A stretch of 64,000 nt of DNA from positions 62,001 to 126,000 of the forward strand of contig JAEYPO010000001.1 of the NCBI GenBank assembly GCA_023410595.1, written 5' to 3'. Source of the stretch: Bacillota bacterium. Its GTDB lineage: Bacteria > Bacillota > Clostridia > Christensenellales > SZUA-584. Both the position numbers and the translations under genes were made by a program. The notes beneath the pieces are model-generated. The model worked only from the letters and a program-made list of their open reading frames with translations, was not told the DNA's origin and ran no database searches. Shown piece by piece: positions 17,425 to 26,182 of this stretch; position 1 is the first letter of the stretch; every line of letters begins with the position of its first letter.

Positions 17425-18237
17425 ATGGAACAGTTATTGCTGAAAAGGGATTGGGATATAGAACCCGCCGAAGAGCCAAATAGCAGGATAATGGTAAAGG
17501 TTAAGGGGCTTAGCCTGTATTACGACGATTTTAGGGCGCTTAACAATATCGACATGAACGTTGAGGAAAGGAAAGTAACGGCGCTCATAGGCCCGTCGGG
17601 CTGCGGAAAGTCGACGTTTTTAAAGTGCATAAACCGCATGAACGACCTTGTGCCCGGCTGCCGCGTGGAAGGAGATATAATCGTTAACGGTACGGACATA
17701 TATAAAGATAATATAGACGTTGCGTACCTGCGCAAAGAGGTAGGCATGGTGTTCCAGAAGCCGAACCCTTTTGAGATGTCGATATTCGACAATATAGCCT
17801 ACGGGCCGCGCGCTCACGGAATGCGGGACAGAAAGCGCCTCGGTGAGATCGTGGAGCGAAGTCTTATAAAAGCGGCGCTGTGGGACGAAGTTAAAGACAG
17901 GCTTAACAAATCGGCTGTGGGGCTCTCGGGCGGTCAGCAGCAGAGGGTGTGCATAGCGCGCGTGCTCGCCGTCGAGCCGTCGGTAGTGTTGATGGACGAA
18001 CCTACGTCCGCGCTCGACCCTATATCGACAGGCAAGATAGAGGAGCTCATAGCGGAGCTTAAGAAGGATTACACTATCATAATAGTAACGCATAACATGC
18101 AGCAGGCGGCGCGCGTGTCCGACCAGACGGCGTTCTTCCTGCTCGGCTACATGATAGAGACAGGAAGAACAGCCCAAGTTTTTCAGGTGCCGCGGGATAA
18201 GCGCACCGAAGACTATATAACAGGCCGGTTCGGCTGA
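17425..18237 (+). CDS. pstB: Phosphate ABC transporter ATP-binding protein PstB
   Basis: 270 residues. Walker A GPSGCGKST at 56-64, signature LSGGQQQR, Walker B VVLMDEPTSALDP, and the PstB-typical CINRMNDL after Walker A. The N-terminus has ~20 extra residues before the ABC core. ATP hydrolysis drives phosphate import. GAGGTAGAAAC precedes the ATG. Confidence 0.97.
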   Translation: MEQLLLKRDWDIEPAEEPNSRIMVKVKGLSLYYDDFRALNNIDMNVEERKVTALIGPSGCGKSTFLKCINRMNDLVPGCRVEGDIIVNGTDIYKDNIDVAYLRKEVGMVFQKPNPFEMSIFDNIAYGPRAHGMRDRKRLGEIVERSLIKAALWDEVKDRLNKSAVGLSGGQQQRVCIARVLAVEPSVVLMDEPTSALDPISTGKIEELIAELKKDYTIIIVTHNMQQAARVSDQTAFFLLGYMIETGRTAQVFQVPRDKRTEDYITGRFG

Positions 18238-18257
18238 TCAGGGCAGGGAGGTTTTTT

Positions 18258-18914
18258 ATGAGAACGCGTATGGAATACGACCATCAGCTTGACGAATTAA
18301 AGCATGAGATAATAAGGATGAGCGCTCTTGTGGAAGAGGTGCTTGCAAAAGCAATGAAAGCGCTTGTCGCGCACGATATCGAAGCGGCTGAAGCAATTAT
18401 CGCAGGCGACGACGTAATAGACGGCTTAAACGCTTCAATTGAGGAGACGTGCATAACGCTGATAGCGACGCAGCAACCGCTTGCGGGCGACTTGCGCGTT
18501 ATCTTTGCCGCCGCCAAGATGGCCACCGACCTCGAAAGAATAGCGGATTACGGCGTAGGCATAGCAAAAGGCGCGCTGAGCCTTAAAAACGAGAAGTATG
18601 TAAAGCCGCTTATAGACCTGCCGCGCATGGCGGACATAGCCTGCTCCATGCTGCGCGAAAGTGTGCGGGCGTTTACGGACAGAGATTCAGAACGCGCGAT
18701 AGAGGCCGCGAAGCAGGACAACGAAATAGACCGCCTTTTTAAACAGGTCTACAACGAGCTTATCACGATAGTGATGGAAGACCCGGGGTGCGTACAGCAG
18801 GTAACGGCATTCGTGCTCATAGCGAGATATCTGGAGCGCGTGGGCGACCATATAACGAACATCTGCGAATGGATAGTTTACAACCTCACCGGCAAAAAAG
18901 TCGACCTTGACTGA
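18258..18914 (+). CDS. phoU: Phosphate signalling/transport accessory protein PhoU
   Basis: 218 residues, all-helical, with two PhoU repeats carrying the metal-binding DLERIADYG and LERVGDHITNI motifs. PhoU links PstB to the PhoR kinase and represses the Pho regulon when phosphate is plentiful. It closes the pstCAB-phoU operon; no phoP/phoR genes are in the window. A GGGAGG ribosome site is present. Confidence 0.96.
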   Translation: MRTRMEYDHQLDELKHEIIRMSALVEEVLAKAMKALVAHDIEAAEAIIAGDDVIDGLNASIEETCITLIATQQPLAGDLRVIFAAAKMATDLERIADYGVGIAKGALSLKNEKYVKPLIDLPRMADIACSMLRESVRAFTDRDSERAIEAAKQDNEIDRLFKQVYNELITIVMEDPGCVQQVTAFVLIARYLERVGDHITNICEWIVYNLTGKKVDLD

Positions 18915-18998
18915 CCCGTAATATAAAACTTTCCTGCAATAAAATAAGTGTGCCGCGTTCCGGACAAAATAAAGATATAACAGCAAAAAGGACGCGGT

Positions 18999-19595
18999 AT
19001 GGATATATCATTCATCGTGATACTGGGGCTGCCCGTACTCTATCTGACAGGCAGCCTGAAAAAGATCGTGGAAAACACAGGCTTAAGCCGCATGTGCTTT
19101 GTGATGTACTTCGCCGTAACGGCGGCGCTGTCGCTTATACCCGAATTAAGGCTTACAGCCGGCATGCGCCTCAATGTGAGCGGCGCGTTTTTTTGCATGT
19201 CGCCTGCCATATATCTTGTGATAAAGAAGCAGTATACTTACAAGCACTATCTTGCGTTCGTGCTGACGACGCTGTTTTCCGTCGCGCTCTCGTTCGTTTC
19301 AAATATGTATACGATGCAGTATCTGCCTTATATCATAAGCTTCGTTTTAGCGGTGACGGCGGCGCTTTGCTTTAAAGCGGGAGCACCCGTGTTCGCGCCC
19401 GTGATGATGGGCATATACGGCATAGCGGGAGGGTGCATGCAGCTTTTGAGCGGCATGGACAACTCTATTGTGCTGTTCGGCGGGCTGGGCATAACGTCGC
19501 TGAGCACGGCCATATGCCTGCTTTTTTCGTATATAGTAGCCAGACCGCGAGGGAAGCACGCCCGCTCCGTTCGCGGACTTAAAACCCCTGCCTGA
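18999..19595 (+). CDS. Uncharacterised multi-pass membrane protein
   Basis: 198 residues with about six to seven hydrophobic segments and a basic C-terminal tail (RPRGKHARSVRG). No family recognised with confidence; it has some resemblance to DUF1614-type membrane proteins. AAAAAGGACGCGGT precedes the ATG. It lies between phoU and the DUF512 gene in the same direction. Confidence 0.7.
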   Translation: MDISFIVILGLPVLYLTGSLKKIVENTGLSRMCFVMYFAVTAALSLIPELRLTAGMRLNVSGAFFCMSPAIYLVIKKQYTYKHYLAFVLTTLFSVALSFVSNMYTMQYLPYIISFVLAVTAALCFKAGAPVFAPVMMGIYGIAGGCMQLLSGMDNSIVLFGGLGITSLSTAICLLFSYIVARPRGKHARSVRGLKTPA

Positions 19596-19689
19596 CATAC
19601 TGTCCCTTCATTTGCGGCTTTCCGCATATATCTGGCGCAAACCGGCAAATTAATGTATAATAACGCGAACGACCAAAGGAGGAACGCCT

Positions 19690-20952
19690 TTGTTTGAGGT
19701 TGAAAGCGTAGCGGCCGCAAGCCCCGCGCACCGCGCAGGGCTTATTAAAGGTGACCGCGTCATATCCATAAACGGCGAGGAATTCATAGATTATATAGAC
19801 TACATATGGTTCTGCTCGCGAAAGAAATTGAAGATAAAGCTTGAGCGGCAGGGCGAAGTAAAAACGTTTGATATCCGCAAAGGCGAGGACGAGCCGCTGG
19901 GTCTTGAGTTTACACAGCCGCTGCTAGGCAAAAAACGCGTATGCGGCAATAAATGCGTGTTCTGTTTTGTCGACCAGCTTCCCAAAGGCATGAGAAAAAG
20001 CCTGTATCTTAAGGACGAGGACTGGCGCTACTCTCTTGTGATGGGCAATTTCGTCACGATGTCTTCTATAAAAAACGAAGACGTACAAAGGATAATACGG
20101 CGCAAAGCATCGCCGCTGTATATATCGGTGCATACGGTGGACGAAGAGCTGCGCAAAGCAATGCTCGGCAATCCGGCCGCTGTGCCCATAAAGCCGCTGC
20201 TTAAAAAGCTTGCGGCGCACGGCATAAGCTTTCACGCCCAGGTCGTACTGTGCCCGGGGTTAAACGATGAAGAAAAGCTGGAGGAGACATACTCGTTTTT
20301 AAAGAAGCTGCATCCCGCGGCACTGACGCTCGCCGTAGTTCCCGTAGGGCTTACCGGTTTCCGCGCGGGGCTTGGGGATATAAACCCGGTGTCAAAACAC
20401 GGGGCGGAAGAGATAATCAAAAGGGTTGAAAATTGGCAGAAAGAATGTTTAAATAAACTAGGCACGCGCTTTGTTTTTGCGGCGGACGAGTTCTACATAA
20501 AGGCGGGGGCGGAGCTGCCGTCTGTGGAGGAATATGAAGCTTTTGCGCAGATAGAGAACGGCGTAGGTATGATGGCGAAGTTTATATCTGAGGCGCGCGA
20601 AGCGGGCTGCTCCGGTGAGAGCGGCAGCCTGAGCATAGCGACGGGAGAGGACGCATATCCTTTCATTAAAGAGCTTGCGTCGAAGAATCCCAATGCAAAG
20701 GTATATAACGTTAAAAACCTAACGTTCGGCGGGGGTGTTACCGTTTCGGGGCTGCTCGGAGGCAGGGATTATCTTGCGGCGCTGTCCGGAAAAGAACTGG
20801 GCGATAAGCTTCTCATATCGGCGGACTCTTTGCGCGATGGGCTGTTCCTTGACGATATGAAGCTTTCGGAGCTTGAGCGGGCGCTGAATGTAAAAATATT
20901 TCCCGTGGCGGACGGATACGAATTTGCGGAGCAACTTTGCGGTGAAAGGTAG
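19690..20952 (+). CDS. PDZ / radical SAM / DUF512 protein
   Basis: 420 residues. The N-terminal PDZ-like domain (~5-65, HRAGLIKGDRVISING) is followed by a radical SAM CxxxCxxC (C85, C89, C92; CGNKCVFCFVDQLP) and a C-terminal DUF512 domain. Family members are conserved in Clostridia next to der; the reaction is unknown. It starts with TTG at 19690, eight bases after AAAGGAGG. The stop is three bases from der, so they are likely one operon. Confidence 0.93.
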   Translation: MFEVESVAAASPAHRAGLIKGDRVISINGEEFIDYIDYIWFCSRKKLKIKLERQGEVKTFDIRKGEDEPLGLEFTQPLLGKKRVCGNKCVFCFVDQLPKGMRKSLYLKDEDWRYSLVMGNFVTMSSIKNEDVQRIIRRKASPLYISVHTVDEELRKAMLGNPAAVPIKPLLKKLAAHGISFHAQVVLCPGLNDEEKLEETYSFLKKLHPAALTLAVVPVGLTGFRAGLGDINPVSKHGAEEIIKRVENWQKECLNKLGTRFVFAADEFYIKAGAELPSVEEYEAFAQIENGVGMMAKFISEAREAGCSGESGSLSIATGEDAYPFIKELASKNPNAKVYNVKNLTFGGGVTVSGLLGGRDYLAALSGKELGDKLLISADSLRDGLFLDDMKLSELERALNVKIFPVADGYEFAEQLCGER

Positions 20953-20955
20953 ATA

Positions 20956-22287
20956 ATGGCAAAACCGTTTGTGGCTGTCGTCGGCAGGCCTAACGTCGGC
21001 AAGTCCACTTTTTTTAACAGGATAGCGGGCAGGAGAATATCAATAGTAGAGGATACGCCGGGCGTCACCCGCGACCGCATATACGCGGACGCCGAATGGC
21101 TCGGGCGTCAGTTCACGCTTATTGACACGGGCGGCATAGACCCCGAAAGCTCGGACGAGATACTCGTGCAGATGAGACATCAGGCGACGCTCGCGGTGGA
21201 TATAGCGGACGTGATTCTGTTCTTTGTTGACGCCAAGCAGGGCATAGTTCCGGCGGACTACGAGGTTGCGGACATGCTGCGCCGCGCGGGCAAGCCTATA
21301 ATCACCGTCGTCAACAAGGCTGATACGAAGGCGGACGAGGCGGCGGCTTACGACTTCTATGCCCTGGGCATGGAGAACCTGTTCACTATCTCTTCGGCGC
21401 AGGGCTTAGGCCTCGGCGACCTGCTCGACGAGGTAATTAAGAACTTCCCGGTTTCCGACGAGCAGCCGGGCGAGGCGGTCAAAATAGCGGTTGTAGGCAA
21501 GCCTAATGTGGGCAAATCGTCGCTGGTTAACGCGATAATAGGCGAGCCAAGGACGATAGTATCCGACGTCGCCGGCACGACGAGGGACGCCATAGACGTT
21601 CCGTTTACGCGCGAGGGCACGGATTATATACTCATCGATACGGCGGGCATACGCAAAAAGGCGCGCATAGAAGATAAATCCATAGAGCGCTACAGCGTAA
21701 TACGTTCGTTCGCGGCCGTGAGGCGCTCGGACGCCGCTGTAGTGATGATAGACGCCATAGAGGGTATTACGGAGCAGGACGTAAAGATAGCGGGCTTTGT
21801 GCACGACGAGGGCAAGCCGTGCGTCATAGCGGTCAACAAATGGGACGCGGTGGAGAAGGATACGCATTCCACCGTAAAGTTCGATAAAACGATAGCCAAC
21901 GAACTCGCGTTCATGAACTACGCTAAGGCCGTCTATATCTCGGCAAAAACGGGTTTGAGGCTGCCTAAGCTTTTTGAGCTGCTCGGCGAGGCCAGGGAGA
22001 ACAGCCAGCGCCGTATAACGACGGGTCTATTGAACGACTGCATATTCGAAGCGGTAGAGATGGTTTCTCCTCCTTCCGATAAAGGCAGGAACCTCAAGAT
22101 ATATTACGCGACGCAGGTAAGCGCCGCCCCGCCATATTTTGTTTTATTCGTTAACGATTCAAGGCTGATGCATTTTTCGTACCTCAGGTATCTGGAAAAC
22201 TATCTGCGCAAGTCGTTTGATTTTTCGGGCACGCCCATTAAGCTGGTTGCAAGAAACAAAAACAACAAAGATCCAAGGGAGTCTTAG
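20956..22287 (+). CDS. der: Ribosome-assembly GTPase Der (EngA)
   Basis: 443 residues with two tandem GTPase domains: GRPNVGKST (9-17) and GKPNVGKSS (~180-188), each with DTPG/DTAG and NKxD motifs, and a C-terminal KH-like domain. Needed for 50S subunit assembly. It sits between the DUF512 gene and plsY, a common Clostridial order. Confidence 0.98.
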   Translation: MAKPFVAVVGRPNVGKSTFFNRIAGRRISIVEDTPGVTRDRIYADAEWLGRQFTLIDTGGIDPESSDEILVQMRHQATLAVDIADVILFFVDAKQGIVPADYEVADMLRRAGKPIITVVNKADTKADEAAAYDFYALGMENLFTISSAQGLGLGDLLDEVIKNFPVSDEQPGEAVKIAVVGKPNVGKSSLVNAIIGEPRTIVSDVAGTTRDAIDVPFTREGTDYILIDTAGIRKKARIEDKSIERYSVIRSFAAVRRSDAAVVMIDAIEGITEQDVKIAGFVHDEGKPCVIAVNKWDAVEKDTHSTVKFDKTIANELAFMNYAKAVYISAKTGLRLPKLFELLGEARENSQRRITTGLLNDCIFEAVEMVSPPSDKGRNLKIYYATQVSAAPPYFVLFVNDSRLMHFSYLRYLENYLRKSFDFSGTPIKLVARNKNNKDPRES

Positions 22288-22288
22288 T

Positions 22289-22894
22289 ATGGTCTGGATG
22301 TATATTTTAAGCGCAGTCGTAGGTTACGTCATAGGCTGTATTTCATTCGGTTATATTACGGGCAAGATATTCAAAGGCAAGGACATACGCGAAGTGGGAA
22401 GCGGCAACGCAGGCACCGCGAACGTCATACGCAACTACGGCTGGGTGCCGGGGCTTATAACTTTTGTGGGCGACGTATTAAAGGGCCTCGCCGCGGCGCT
22501 TATCGGCTTCGGGCTTGCCGGGTGGGAAGGCGCATGCCTGGGCGGAATTGCGGCTGTGCTCGGGCATATATGGCCTGTGTTCCTTAGCTTTAGAGGCGGC
22601 AAGGGGGTCGCCACTAGCTTCGGGGTTTTCCTTGTGCTGCTCACGTGGCCCGCGATCATAATTTTTCTGTGCTGCGTCGCTATAATAGCTATAACAAAGA
22701 CTATGTCCGTGGGCTCTCTCGCAGGCACCGCGCTTATGGCTATAAGCTCATGGGTGCTCTTTTTTGCGCGCGTGCTGTTCCCGGTTACTACGTTATGGAT
22801 ACCGCTCACATTTACCGTGCTGTTTGTGCTGGTTTTTTACTCGCACAGGGCGAATATAAAGCGGCTGGCCGAAGGCAAAGAGAACCAGCTGTAA
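22289..22894 (+). CDS. plsY: Acyl-phosphate glycerol-3-phosphate acyltransferase PlsY
   Basis: 201 residues, membrane protein with the PlsY motifs GSGNAGTANVIR, GDVLKG and SFRGGKGVATSFGV. It transfers the acyl group from acyl-phosphate (made by PlsX, 8.5 kb) to glycerol-3-phosphate. ATG at 22289 has AAGGGAG seven bases upstream and is preferred to a longer in-frame start inside der. Confidence 0.95.
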   Translation: MVWMYILSAVVGYVIGCISFGYITGKIFKGKDIREVGSGNAGTANVIRNYGWVPGLITFVGDVLKGLAAALIGFGLAGWEGACLGGIAAVLGHIWPVFLSFRGGKGVATSFGVFLVLLTWPAIIIFLCCVAIIAITKTMSVGSLAGTALMAISSWVLFFARVLFPVTTLWIPLTFTVLFVLVFYSHRANIKRLAEGKENQL

Positions 22895-22927
22895 ACTTTT
22901 ACTGATATTTATATTTTGGAGGAATAA

Positions 22928-23452
22928 ATGCTTCAGATAATAATAATCGTGCTCGCCGTCGCGGCCGACCAGCTTTCAAAATTCCTGCTTGCTCCCATGC
23001 TGCTACAGCTTCCCGATAAAACAATGACGGTTATACCCGGCGTTTTTAATCTGAAATATATAGAGAATGAGGGCGCATCGTTCGGCATGTTCCAAGGCGC
23101 TCAGGTGTTCTTCATAGTCGTTACGGTAATAGTGCTCATAGTCGGCGCGGTGTTGATGATTAAGACGCGCCACCGGCAGGGCTTGTTTCTTAAGATAAGC
23201 CTGTCGCTCGTCATAGGCGGCGCTATAGGCAATTTTATAGACAGGGTGTTCTTCGGTTATGTGCGCGACCTGTTCGATTTCGGGCAGGTGTATTTTCCGT
23301 GGATATTCAACGTCGCGGACATGTGCCTTGTAATAGGCGCAATAATGCTCGGCGTATTTGTGATATTCATGTACCGCCCCAAAGAAGGCAAAGACAAGAG
23401 GGACGAGGACATTAAGGACGAAGATAAAACAGCCCTGAACGAAAAAGAATAA
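22928..23452 (+). CDS. lspA: Lipoprotein signal peptidase (signal peptidase II)
   Basis: 174 residues with four membrane segments and the two catalytic aspartates in GNFIDR (D105) and FNVAD (D131). It removes signal peptides from prolipoproteins such as the PstS proteins here. The C-terminus has a charged tail (residues 146-174, many Lys/Glu/Asp) beyond the usual end. TTGGAGGAATAA precedes the ATG. Confidence 0.95.
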   Translation: MLQIIIIVLAVAADQLSKFLLAPMLLQLPDKTMTVIPGVFNLKYIENEGASFGMFQGAQVFFIVVTVIVLIVGAVLMIKTRHRQGLFLKISLSLVIGGAIGNFIDRVFFGYVRDLFDFGQVYFPWIFNVADMCLVIGAIMLGVFVIFMYRPKEGKDKRDEDIKDEDKTALNEKE

Positions 23453-23478
23453 AATAGTTTGTAGAAAGAATGAAATAT

Positions 23479-23622
23479 GCCTCTCTCTCATGAGGGAGAT
23501 CAGGCTGCAGGCCTCCCTCAGATGAGGGAGGTGGCACGAAGTGCCGGAAGGAGTGACCGGTAACAAGCCGTTTTCTCTCCCCCAGTCACCTGTCGGTGAC
23601 AGCCCCCTCGTCCGAGAGGGCC
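23479..23622. repeat. Family-A repeat pair (left end A2 and inverted right end A3), MITE-like
   Basis: A2 (23511-23556): H1 CCTCCCTC-AGAT-GAGGGAGG, H2 GGCAC-GAA-GTGCC, then GGAAGGAGTGA. After ~18 bases comes A3 in the opposite orientation (23575-23622): H2 GTCACC-TGTC-GGTGAC then a decayed H1. A partial H1-like copy precedes at 23479-23498. This is a pair of inverted ends with almost nothing between them, as expected of a non-autonomous derivative. Confidence 0.75.
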
Positions 23623-23643
23623 ATCATAAGAGCTTTTTTGACA

Positions 23644-23682
23644 TGAGGTGCCCTAAATGGGCGGAAGGAGTGAAGCTCCTTG
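23644..23682 (+). repeat. Family-A left end of DUF559 unit 1 (A4, H1 lost)
   Basis: GCCC-TAAAT-GGGC (H2) then GGAAGGAGTGAAGCTCCTTG. The AAGGAG is the ribosome-binding site and the final TTG is the start codon of the DUF559 gene. The H1 stem is not visible upstream. Confidence 0.7.
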
Positions 23683-24075
23683 TCGCTGAATTACAATAAA
23701 AATCTGATTCATATAGCAAAAGTATTGAGAAAAAATCAAACGTCACAGGAACGAAAACTCTGGTACGAGTTTTTGGCGGGATATCCCGTAAGGTTTCAAA
23801 GGCAAAAAACAATAGGCGATTATATCGGTGATTTTTATTGCGCAAAAGCCAGACTTGTCGTAGAACTGGATGGCGGCGGACATTATGAGGAAAAACAAAT
23901 GGATTACGATAGAATCAGGACAATTGATTTGGAACAACGCGGCCTACAGGTTTTGCGCCTTGTAAACTCAGATGCTATAGATAATTTTGAAGGAGTATGC
24001 ACAATCATAGATTGTACTGTAAAGTGCCGGATATCCCTCCCTCAGCCGCCTTGCGGCGGCAGCTCCCTCGTCTGA
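23680..24075 (+). CDS. DUF559 endonuclease-like protein, copy 1 (mobile-element associated)
   Basis: 131 residues. Carries the DUF559 core with VVELDGGGHYEEKQMDYD (acidic ED and His of a restriction-endonuclease-like/Vsr-like fold) and GLQVLRLVN. Start TTG at 23680 lies ten bases after AAGGAG, which belongs to the left hairpin repeat. The last 13 codons and stop are inside the right repeat (24034-24082), giving tail SLPQPPCGGSSLV. It is AT-richer than neighbours. The pairing with inverted hairpins suggests the protein nicks or cuts DNA to move or maintain the element; this is inference. Nearly 59% identical over 131 positions to copy 2. Confidence 0.85.
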   Translation: MSLNYNKNLIHIAKVLRKNQTSQERKLWYEFLAGYPVRFQRQKTIGDYIGDFYCAKARLVVELDGGGHYEEKQMDYDRIRTIDLEQRGLQVLRLVNSDAIDNFEGVCTIIDCTVKCRISLPQPPCGGSSLV

Positions 24076-24082
24076 GGGAGCC
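24034..24082 (-). repeat. Family-A right end of DUF559 unit 1 (A5)
   Basis: TCCCTCCCTCA, then H2 GCCGCC-TTGC-GGCGGC (24045-24060), then H1 GCTCCCTC-GTCT-GAGGGAGC (24062-24081). Reversed, it has the H1-H2-GAGGGAGG order of the left ends. The DUF559 stop codon lies in H1. Confidence 0.8.
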
Positions 24083-24260
24083 AAAATAGCGGGTAACCGT
24101 CTGAGGTAGCAAAATCAGCGAGTAACCGTTGAGGGAACCACATTCAGCTGGATATTCAGCGTATATTATGCATATTATTTAGAAGCAGTTGTTATCGAGA
24201 ATTAGCCTCCCTCGGTTGAGGGAGGTGCCCCGAAGGGGCGGAAGGAGTGAAGCTACTTGT
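24083..24260. repeat. Degenerate family-A tract and solo left end A7
   Basis: 24088-24136 holds decayed GAGGTAGC and GAGGGAACC pieces. 24205-24260 is a clean left end: H1 CCTCCCTC-GGTT-GAGGGAGG, H2 GCCCC-GAA-GGGGC, then GGAAGGAGTGAAGCTACTTG, matching the DUF559 start region including the TTG but with no gene after it. Confidence 0.7.
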
Positions 24261-24270
24261 TAAGCTATGC

Positions 24271-25242
24271 CTATATGATGCAGCTTAATATCTCGTCCGC
24301 TGTTATGTTATAAATAAAGTCACCGGCGCGCGCAGCAAGCAGCGCACTTTTTATATCCGCTTTCTCATACCTGCACCCGGCCAGTGCGCTTTCCAGTTCT
24401 TCAATGCCTTCCGCGGCGAAAAAGTCGCCGAAAAACTTTATGGAGGCTATACGCCCTTTTTCCACCAGCACCTTCGCGCAGAGCTTGCCGCCTGAAAACC
24501 TGTTCTCTTTTGTGACGTTGAATTTCGGGCCTTCCCCGAAGTTCCATTCCCACGTGTCGAACTTAGATTGTTTTATCTCGCTTACCCTGTCTTTATCCGC
24601 TTTTGAGAGCTCGTATATTTCCACGCCGCGCAGCAGGTGCGAGAGCATCACGTCGCGGAACTCAACGCTTGTCATGGGCTTTTGAAGATGCTCGACAACG
24701 TTAGTCACCCGCTGCCTCACTGACTTTATGCCCTTGGAGACTATCTTCTCGTCGTCAACGCTGAGTGAGCGCACGAGCGCTTCAAGATTGGTGTCAAACA
24801 GTATAGAGCCGTGGTGCAGCGTAAAGTCCCTGCCAATATACTGCGCGTTGCCCGAAAATTTTCTGTCGCCGATAGTAAGGTCGTTGCGTCCCGTAAGCTG
24901 TGCCTTGATACCAAGAGACGCAAGCGCTTCTATTATTGGCCGCGTGAACGTCTCAAATTCTATCCTGCCCCTGCGCTTTACTATAAACGAGAACTGCCAC
25001 CCGCCTAAATCGGTGTATATAGTGCCTCCGCCCGTGATGCGCCGTACGATATTTATATCATGCTCTTTTGCGTACTGCATGTTTATCTCGGATAGTGTGT
25101 TCTGAAACCTGCCGACCATGAGCGTGGGGGAGGTCCGCCAGAACATGAAATATTCGTCGGAAACATCAAGCTCATGCATCGCGTATGTTTCGAGTGCGAA
25201 GTTAAAATTCGTGTCCGTGTTGTCGCACTTTATGTGAATCAT
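24271..25242 (-). CDS. lplA: Lipoate-protein ligase A
   Basis: 323 residues. Motifs RRITGGGTIYTDLG (~67-80) and the conserved Lys in DLTIGDRKFSGNAQ fit the LplA/BPL-LplA fold; a C-terminal accessory domain is present. It activates and attaches lipoate or octanoate to carrier proteins. The start overlaps the lipA stop by four bases, so lipA-lplA is one operon. No lipoate-dependent complex is in the window. Confidence 0.93.
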   Translation of the reverse strand: MIHIKCDNTDTNFNFALETYAMHELDVSDEYFMFWRTSPTLMVGRFQNTLSEINMQYAKEHDINIVRRITGGGTIYTDLGGWQFSFIVKRRGRIEFETFTRPIIEALASLGIKAQLTGRNDLTIGDRKFSGNAQYIGRDFTLHHGSILFDTNLEALVRSLSVDDEKIVSKGIKSVRQRVTNVVEHLQKPMTSVEFRDVMLSHLLRGVEIYELSKADKDRVSEIKQSKFDTWEWNFGEGPKFNVTKENRFSGGKLCAKVLVEKGRIASIKFFGDFFAAEGIEELESALAGCRYEKADIKSALLAARAGDFIYNITADEILSCII

Positions 25243-26090
25243 ATTGTACTTACCGCTTCCATGCCCTCGGCGGCATTATAAGAGCTGCGCACAAGCGGCG
25301 CGCTCGCGACGTATCTTATGCCTTTTTCCAGCGCCGCCTGTTTGTACGCCTCAAACGTCTCGGGGCGCACGTACTCCGCGACGGGTATGTGGTCCTTCGA
25401 AGGCCGCAGGTACTGGCCTATCGTCAGCATATCGCAGCGCCGTAAGGCTATGTCGTCCATCAGCGCAAGCACTTCCCGCTCCGTTTCCCCAAGGCCGATC
25501 ATTATGCCCGTCTTGCTTATTATGCCGCTGCGCTTTACTCTTAAGAGCAGCTCAAGCGAGCGCTCGTAGACGGCATTTGGCCTAACGGCATTGTAAAGCG
25601 ACGGCACTGTTTCGAGGTTGTGGTTTATGATGTCCGGCTTTGCTTCGATTACTTTATTAAGCGCCCGCTCGCTGCCCATAAAATCGGGTATCAGCACTTC
25701 TACTGTTGCAGGTATGCGGTTTTTAACTGCCCGTATCACAGCGGCGAATTGAGACGCTCCGCCATCCTCAAGATCGTCGCGCGTAACGCTCGTAATTACA
25801 ACGTGCTTCAATTTGAGCTTCTCGGCCGCGTCCGCGAGGTGCGCGGGCTCACATGGGTCGGGAGGAGTGGGCTTGCCTTTACTTACGGCGCAGAACCGGC
25901 AGCCGCGCGTACAAATATTCCCGAGTATCATAAAAGTCGCCGTGCCCGCCTTGAAGCATTCGCCCCTGTTCGGGCAGTCGGCGCCTTCGCAGACGGTATG
26001 AAGCGAAAGCGAGCGCAGCAAAGCCTGCATCTCGGTAAGCGCCCTTAAGTCTATTTTTTTCTTGAGCCATTCGGGCTTTCTAGTATCCAT
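25239..26090 (-). CDS. lipA: Lipoyl synthase
   Basis: 283 residues. The auxiliary cluster motif is C34, C39, C45; the radical SAM CxxxCxxC is C60, C64, C67; and the C-terminal RSSYNA serine ligand is present. It inserts two sulfurs into protein-bound octanoate. AAGGAGG precedes the ATG. Co-occurrence with lplA suggests both lipoate synthesis and ligation. Confidence 0.97.
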   Translation of the reverse strand: MDTRKPEWLKKKIDLRALTEMQALLRSLSLHTVCEGADCPNRGECFKAGTATFMILGNICTRGCRFCAVSKGKPTPPDPCEPAHLADAAEKLKLKHVVITSVTRDDLEDGGASQFAAVIRAVKNRIPATVEVLIPDFMGSERALNKVIEAKPDIINHNLETVPSLYNAVRPNAVYERSLELLLRVKRSGIISKTGIMIGLGETEREVLALMDDIALRRCDMLTIGQYLRPSKDHIPVAEYVRPETFEAYKQAALEKGIRYVASAPLVRSSYNAAEGMEAVSTI

Positions 26091-26131
26091 ACCAGCCTCC
26101 TTATGGGATTTATGATACCGTAGAGGGAGTA

Positions 26132-26171
26132 TAAAAGCAACGCCGCCTGTACATTACGGTACGGGGGCGTT
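26132..26171 (-). terminator. Terminator of padR-DUF2812
   Basis: On the minus strand AACGCC and GGCGTT arms with inner GTAC pairing form a hairpin followed by GCTTTTATA. Confidence 0.65.
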
Positions 26172-26182
26172 GTTGCGTTGCC

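Noticed and set aside
23479..24260. CRISPR array
   Set aside because: The repeats are few, unevenly spaced, in both orientations and hairpin-forming with changing stems; no cas genes are present.
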